This document shows positions 59,097 to 64,000 of a stretch of 64,000 nucleotides of DNA, in pieces. The stretch lies in NCBI GenBank assembly GCA_938035945.1, contig CALHOU010000019.1, positions 1 through 64,000 of the forward strand, written 5' to 3'. The translations under genes and the position numbers were made by a program. The notes below the pieces were generated by a model. It saw only the letters and a program-made list of their open reading frames with translations. It did no database searches and was not told the origin of the DNA. How positions within the stretch are numbered: the first letter of the stretch is position 1; each line of letters opens with the position of its first letter. This stretch comes from an uncultured Granulosicoccaceae bacterium. Lineage in GTDB: Bacteria > Pseudomonadota > Gammaproteobacteria > Granulosicoccales > Granulosicoccaceae.

Positions 59097-61012
59097 TAGT
59101 AAGCACCTCTTCCGGAAAAAACAGCAGGTATAGTTTTCAGCAAGATAATGATGTCATTTAATGTTCCACGCGACTCCAGATAATCAATATCTAATTCAAC
59201 TTGTTCTTCAAAAGTTGTATCCGATCTGCCGGACACTTGCCACAAACCTGTAATGCCTGGCGTGACTTCAAGTCGACGTCTATCTCGACCCGAATACTTA
59301 TCGACCTCATTTGGCAATGGAGGCCTTGGACCCACTAGAGACATTTCACCTTTTAAAACGTTAATGAGCTGAGGCAATTCATCGATCGAATATCTACGTA
59401 TAGTTCTTCCAATTCTTGTAACGCGTGGATCAATTTTCATCTTAAAGGTGACTCCACCAGCAACCTCATTGGACTCCAATAACACATTCTGCGCTCTTTC
59501 AGCATCAGTTCTCATTGATCGGAACTTGAGCATATTAAAGGGCTCACCGTATCGTCCAATACGGTTTTGCTGAAACAACACAGGACCACGTGATTCGATC
59601 TTAATAATAATGGAGACCAACAGCATCAGCGGAGACAAAAATACAAGAGCACTAGATGCAACAACGATATCTATAAATCGTTTTGTTATTTTTAGCAATT
59701 GATGCCGAATAATCCATACATTCTGTTGGCGTATATATCTTTTATTGGATTGAATACCTGTCCTGTACGGATTCATGAAACGTCTATAGGTGGCAACACC
59801 ACTATCATCTTTTGATTGGCGATATATTCGATACAGGAAAAGAGGATTACCAATCAAATACCGTTTCCACAATCGCATCGGTTCTTGCTTGAGCCTCCAT
59901 ACCCACTCCATACCTATATCTTGAACCCACCTTGGAGCTCTGGAGATTCGACTTGTATGAAAATCAAATAAGCCTCCAACACCTATCTGCACTAAAGAAC
60001 TAAAATTATTAAAGTTATTTTCAATAAACCCCTCTTGGATTGGTGCTCCTAAACCCACTAATAATATATCCGCTTTAGATTCATTAATAGAGCGAATAAT
60101 ATCGGGCAATTCCTGGGATCCAAAATATCCATGTTGTGTACCAACTATTCTAAGGTTGGGAAAACACTTGCGTAATTCTTTCGCCGCATCCTCCGAAACA
60201 CCAGGCTTACCACCCAGTAAATATATGGAGTAATCGTTCTCTAGACAGCGTGTACACAGCCTTGGAAGCAAATCTGTTCCATTGACATTGCCCTTTAAAT
60301 TTACGCCAAGTATTCTCGCGCCCATTTGTAAACCAATACCATCGGCGAATACAGCTGTCATTCTTGATAAGGTTTCTCTATATGGGATATTCTTTACTGA
60401 AATGTTCAGGCAATCTGCATTTACAAACGCATATCGCGACTTCTGGTTTGCATCCAGCCCATTTACAATCATAGATACAGCATCGTCTAATACCATATTG
60501 TCAATGGGAACACCTAGCATGCTAAATTGTTCCGGGCTTTGATAACTAGATTTACCTACAAGAAGCTTTATGAGAAGGTATCGAAACAATACACCCAGCT
60601 TGGCCAAGATGGATTCACTAGAGGCAACCTCGTTCTCGTACTGAGTACCACTGCGTTCTCGTAGCTTTTGTAAATTAACAAGGCAGCATTTCTCACCTCC
60701 TAAGACTGAATCACCATAGTCAATTGTTCGCTGCTTAGAGATCGCCTCATCTAATAGCAGCCCGTTACCCACGAATACCACATCACCATTGACTATGTTA
60801 AACAAATAACCCAAATTTCTACCATACATAAACCCTGCAAATTTGAGTATGGATACTGACCCTGAACTCGTCACTAATTGCGTTTTTTCAAACACCGAAC
60901 CTAACTTATATAACGCCACAATTGATCTAAACACCAAAAACGGCATTATCACCAAAATGACAATAACAGCCAGGATTCTGTCAAAACAACACTCATTCAC
61001 TGCTCTACTCAA
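59096..61012 (-). CDS. WecG/TagA-family glycosyltransferase fused to WcaJ-like polyprenyl-phosphate sugar phosphotransferase
   Basis: FVNADCLNISVKN, ADGIGLQMGARILG (WecG/TagA); KFRSMRTDAE, SIDELPQLINVLKGEMSLVGPRPPLPNEV, GITGLWQVSGRSD (sugar transferase). Confidence 0.92.
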   Translation of the reverse strand: MSRAVNECCFDRILAVIVILVIMPFLVFRSIVALYKLGSVFEKTQLVTSSGSVSILKFAGFMYGRNLGYLFNIVNGDVVFVGNGLLLDEAISKQRTIDYGDSVLGGEKCCLVNLQKLRERSGTQYENEVASSESILAKLGVLFRYLLIKLLVGKSSYQSPEQFSMLGVPIDNMVLDDAVSMIVNGLDANQKSRYAFVNADCLNISVKNIPYRETLSRMTAVFADGIGLQMGARILGVNLKGNVNGTDLLPRLCTRCLENDYSIYLLGGKPGVSEDAAKELRKCFPNLRIVGTQHGYFGSQELPDIIRSINESKADILLVGLGAPIQEGFIENNFNNFSSLVQIGVGGLFDFHTSRISRAPRWVQDIGMEWVWRLKQEPMRLWKRYLIGNPLFLYRIYRQSKDDSGVATYRRFMNPYRTGIQSNKRYIRQQNVWIIRHQLLKITKRFIDIVVASSALVFLSPLMLLVSIIIKIESRGPVLFQQNRIGRYGEPFNMLKFRSMRTDAERAQNVLLESNEVAGGVTFKMKIDPRVTRIGRTIRRYSIDELPQLINVLKGEMSLVGPRPPLPNEVDKYSGRDRRRLEVTPGITGLWQVSGRSDTTFEEQVELDIDYLESRGTLNDIIILLKTIPAVFSGRGAY

Positions 61013-61908
61013 GATCTATTCCTCGCTGTAAAGCTCTTTCTGCTTTCAGGTGAGTCGACAGAAAACCCATAGCTTTTAGAATGATTTGCCAATAGAAATG
61101 AAATAAGCCTTTTTTGCAGCCAATGTAAGCTGCCTTTTTTCTTTCTTGCGAAAGTAGCAGGCTCTTTCACTTCAGTACCGGATAGTTGTCCAAATTCGCC
61201 ATACTTATGCAGGGTGAATCCTTGATGTAGCATAGTTTGCAAAGTTCGGTCGTCCACTGGACTATTCAGGTACTTCATTATCGTTTTCAAAGTAGTTGTG
61301 GGGCATGATTTAAGCGATTCATACCGCACAACACAAATTCCAGGATCGCTGAGTAGTAACTCCTCTGTGCCTGGGCTGGAGAAAAAATACTGATATTTTC
61401 TAATCGCGAAAAATGTTGATTTGGGCGCCCAACTTTGCCCCCAACTTTCGGCTGCATTCAGAATAGATTCGATAACATCTTCCGGCTTTCGCAGCAAAAC
61501 AATTATTCGTGCGTCCGGAAACACACTACGAATATCAGCAATGCAGCGCAAATGATCAGGAGTTTTATCAAGAAACATTTTGTTTTCATTATATTCTGGC
61601 ACATTAGAATACACACGCTTAGCCGTTTCTCGAAGTAACTCAAGAAAATCCTCCTCCGTAAGATAGGCAGGCAAACCAATTCCACCACGACCATCTTCAA
61701 AGTTGAGTATATGCTTCCAGCTGTTTATCATCGGCTGTAGAAAATGATTGAAAAGATGCGACTCCTGAGCTGTACCTATTTCTGGGTGGTTACTTAAAAT
61801 ACCTTGCAACCAGGTTGTTCCACTGCGCGGCGGCCCAACCAAGAAAACCATTTTCTCATTTATGTCTTGGTCTTGATCTTTTTCATTTATATTAGAGTTT
61901 GTATTCAT
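61009..61908 (-). CDS. sulfotransferase family protein
   Basis: FLVGPPRSGTTWLQGILSNHPEI (5'-PSB loop); FLDKTPDHLRCI. Confidence 0.9.
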   Translation of the reverse strand: MNTNSNINEKDQDQDINEKMVFLVGPPRSGTTWLQGILSNHPEIGTAQESHLFNHFLQPMINSWKHILNFEDGRGGIGLPAYLTEEDFLELLRETAKRVYSNVPEYNENKMFLDKTPDHLRCIADIRSVFPDARIIVLLRKPEDVIESILNAAESWGQSWAPKSTFFAIRKYQYFFSSPGTEELLLSDPGICVVRYESLKSCPTTTLKTIMKYLNSPVDDRTLQTMLHQGFTLHKYGEFGQLSGTEVKEPATFARKKKGSLHWLQKRLISFLLANHSKSYGFSVDSPESRKSFTARNRS

Positions 61909-62984
61909 GAGCGAACCAACAATTTATTAATAATGAACACTTTTGCAACAACTGCCGACGCAGCATCTTTTACTTTTATTCTTAGAGACTGAATTTGCCC
62001 GGTAACAAACAGTCCAATCGGCATAAGCCTATTAAAACTCTGAGCCGGCAACAGCTTGAGTAAATATGCCGAGATTCCTGTAACTATGGTTCTGGATGGC
62101 TCGTGAAGAACAATACTCCAATCCATCACAATTGATTTCTTGAACATGTCCACAGCCATGGGACCGTCTGCCAGACGTATCGCTTGCCTGGATAAATACC
62201 TTAGTTGGTAGGCTTTCGCTCTTCTGCCATGCTGTTCAATGAGTTCGGGCGCGTACGATTGGGTTTTTGTTATTACTTTTTCCCAAGTGTCTAACTGCTT
62301 AGGTATGTTCGCTGACAGCCCTCCAGAATTGAGTCGATACAACGTAAGTGGCTCAGACAGTCCTTCTATACGCCATCTGGTAAGTAATCTAATGCGCAAC
62401 CAACATTCGATGTCTTCTGATTGTCTGAATGATTCGTCGAAGTAACTATCATTATCACAATGACCATTATTAGCTGAAAATTTAATATCATCGAACACCT
62501 GCTTTCGAACTACTGGCGCTGAACCATTACCAATAGGATTTCTACACAACAGATATTCAGGCGGCACATGATCCAATCGAGGCATCTGATGAGTTCCTAA
62601 TTTCTCACCTTTTTCATCGATAAAGGCTGACCTGGAGAAACTTAAACCGATAGAGTCATTAGATCTAAAGTGTGCAAGATGTTGTTCTAACTTAGTTGGT
62701 TCCCACACGTCATCTGAATCCAAGAAAGCGATGTAATCGCCTGACGCAAATCGAATACCTGTATTTCTGGCGCCAGCAAGGCCTCTATTTTCAGAATGAC
62801 GGACTATTTTTATTCGTCTGTCATCAAATTGCTTGCAGAGCTCAATGCTTCTATCTGGCGAACAATCATCGATAACTAACAATTCAAAGTCTTTATGTGT
62901 TTGATCTAACACCGACTGAACAGCCGATTCAACAAACTCCTCTACGCGGAAAACCGGCATCACTACTGATACAAAACTCATCAT
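61905..62984 (-). CDS. glycosyltransferase family 2
   Basis: VVMPVFRVEEFVESAVQSVLDQTHKDFELLVIDDCSPD; FLDSDDVW. Confidence 0.93.
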   Translation of the reverse strand: MMSFVSVVMPVFRVEEFVESAVQSVLDQTHKDFELLVIDDCSPDRSIELCKQFDDRRIKIVRHSENRGLAGARNTGIRFASGDYIAFLDSDDVWEPTKLEQHLAHFRSNDSIGLSFSRSAFIDEKGEKLGTHQMPRLDHVPPEYLLCRNPIGNGSAPVVRKQVFDDIKFSANNGHCDNDSYFDESFRQSEDIECWLRIRLLTRWRIEGLSEPLTLYRLNSGGLSANIPKQLDTWEKVITKTQSYAPELIEQHGRRAKAYQLRYLSRQAIRLADGPMAVDMFKKSIVMDWSIVLHEPSRTIVTGISAYLLKLLPAQSFNRLMPIGLFVTGQIQSLRIKVKDAASAVVAKVFIINKLLVRS

Positions 62985-64000
62985 ACAAATCCTCGAATAA
63001 CAGGGAGCGAACTATGCTCTTCAACTTCCCGACGTGGTTTGACCACGAATAAAAAATGCAAAGGAGCCGCTATGAATTGAACACTCACAATGGCAATCAC
63101 TAAACCCAATAACCCCCAGTACAAACCAATAATCATTGCTAACACAAACGTACACGTATAAAAACAGTTCCAACGCAGATCATCTGAGGGCCGATTCTGG
63201 GCGCGAATATACTGCGCACCTGCCTCAGTAATAAGTAAAGGTATACCCATCAGGCATAGGAGTGACACATACGTTACAGCCCCCAGTTCTTCCCATTTTT
63301 CACCAAACAAAAATGGAACGTAATACTGCGCAAAGTAAGCCTGAGCACACAACAAAGGAACCAATAGCAGAAGCATGTACGTAACGCCTTTTACGTATAT
63401 GGATTTCATCTCCAATAAATTATGCTTTGCTTTACAAAGATACGGATAGAAAGCATTATTCAGCGATGTTATAAAGCCTCTGGACAAACCGAGGCCTGCG
63501 TTATACGCAAAATAATAGACACCGAGAGAATGCATACCGAGAAAGTAGCCGATTAGGATATAGTCGATGTTATGCCGTACAACGCCCAGCAACTCAACAC
63601 CCAGCACTCGTCCATTAAAGCTAAGATGGTCTGACAAATAGTCTAGTGAAAGTTTTGAAGAAGGTCGCCAATCAGACCCAGTCTGGTGCAACTTAACCCA
63701 TAGAGGAATTACCAATAATTTGGGCAGCACCAAAGCCCATACACCAAAGCCAAGCAACACCAGTATCAATATTAAAACTGCATCGCATACAGTTTGTAGA
63801 ATTTCTGTTTTCGCCAGTAAATCAACTTTTCTGTCACGCAGGTTTCGAGCTGCATGTACTTGTCCTATCGGAAGCAATAGGTAACTCACGCCCAAAGTGC
63901 ACACCAAATAAAACAAGGTCTCATTTTCGTAAACGCTCGCGAGAATACCACCAATCAAACATTGAAGTAAAAACAAAGCCAATCCAACGATCCAATTTAC
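62981..64000 (-). CDS. polysaccharide flippase/transporter (Wzx-like), 5' end beyond window
   Basis: Multi-TM; frame stays open to base 64000, so the listed Met at 63982 is probably internal. Confidence 0.75.
   Translation of the reverse strand, partial: VNWIVGLALFLLQCLIGGILASVYENETLFYLVCTLGVSYLLLPIGQVHAARNLRDRKVDLLAKTEILQTVCDAVLILILVLLGFGVWALVLPKLLVIPLWVKLHQTGSDWRPSSKLSLDYLSDHLSFNGRVLGVELLGVVRHNIDYILIGYFLGMHSLGVYYFAYNAGLGLSRGFITSLNNAFYPYLCKAKHNLLEMKSIYVKGVTYMLLLLVPLLCAQAYFAQYYVPFLFGEKWEELGAVTYVSLLCLMGIPLLITEAGAQYIRAQNRPSDDLRWNCFYTCTFVLAMIIGLYWGLLGLVIAIVSVQFIAAPLHFLFVVKPRREVEEHSSLPVIRGFV

Overview
64 kb of a gammaproteobacterial-type chromosome (taxon inferred from gene content only). No rRNA or tRNA genes, CRISPR array, prophage or intact transposase was recognised. 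Core blocks are a TCA operon on the minus strand (IDH-like, sucA, sucB, lpd, sucC, sucD), pepN, an envC-like/ctpA pair, fadD, ychJ and ada. Accessory blocks: (1) a NicX-like dioxygenase, hydrolase, acyl-CoA dehydrogenase and acyl-CoA ligase operon at the left edge; (2) a lasso-peptide-like RiPP locus at about 35.9-43.6 kb (precursor candidate, Asn-synthetase-like cyclase, ABC exporter, HPr-kinase-like protein, PqqD/RRE B1, transglutaminase-like B2, nucleotidyltransferase) whose predicted precursor has an unusual Gly/Ser/Asn-rich, plug-less C-terminus ending in Ser; (3) an H-NOX gene coupled to a SpoIIE phosphatase/HATPase gene, tail-to-tail with (4) an exopolysaccharide cluster running off the right edge, containing two proteins with degenerate sugar-transferase-like modules. 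Two dispersed REP/MITE-like inverted repeats (core GGGGACAGTTTAC) sit at 4.6 kb and 46.5 kb; the first supplies the last codons of a CDS. An AlkD-like gene is disrupted by an internal deletion. All family calls were made by eye from motifs and recalled family features; no searches were run.
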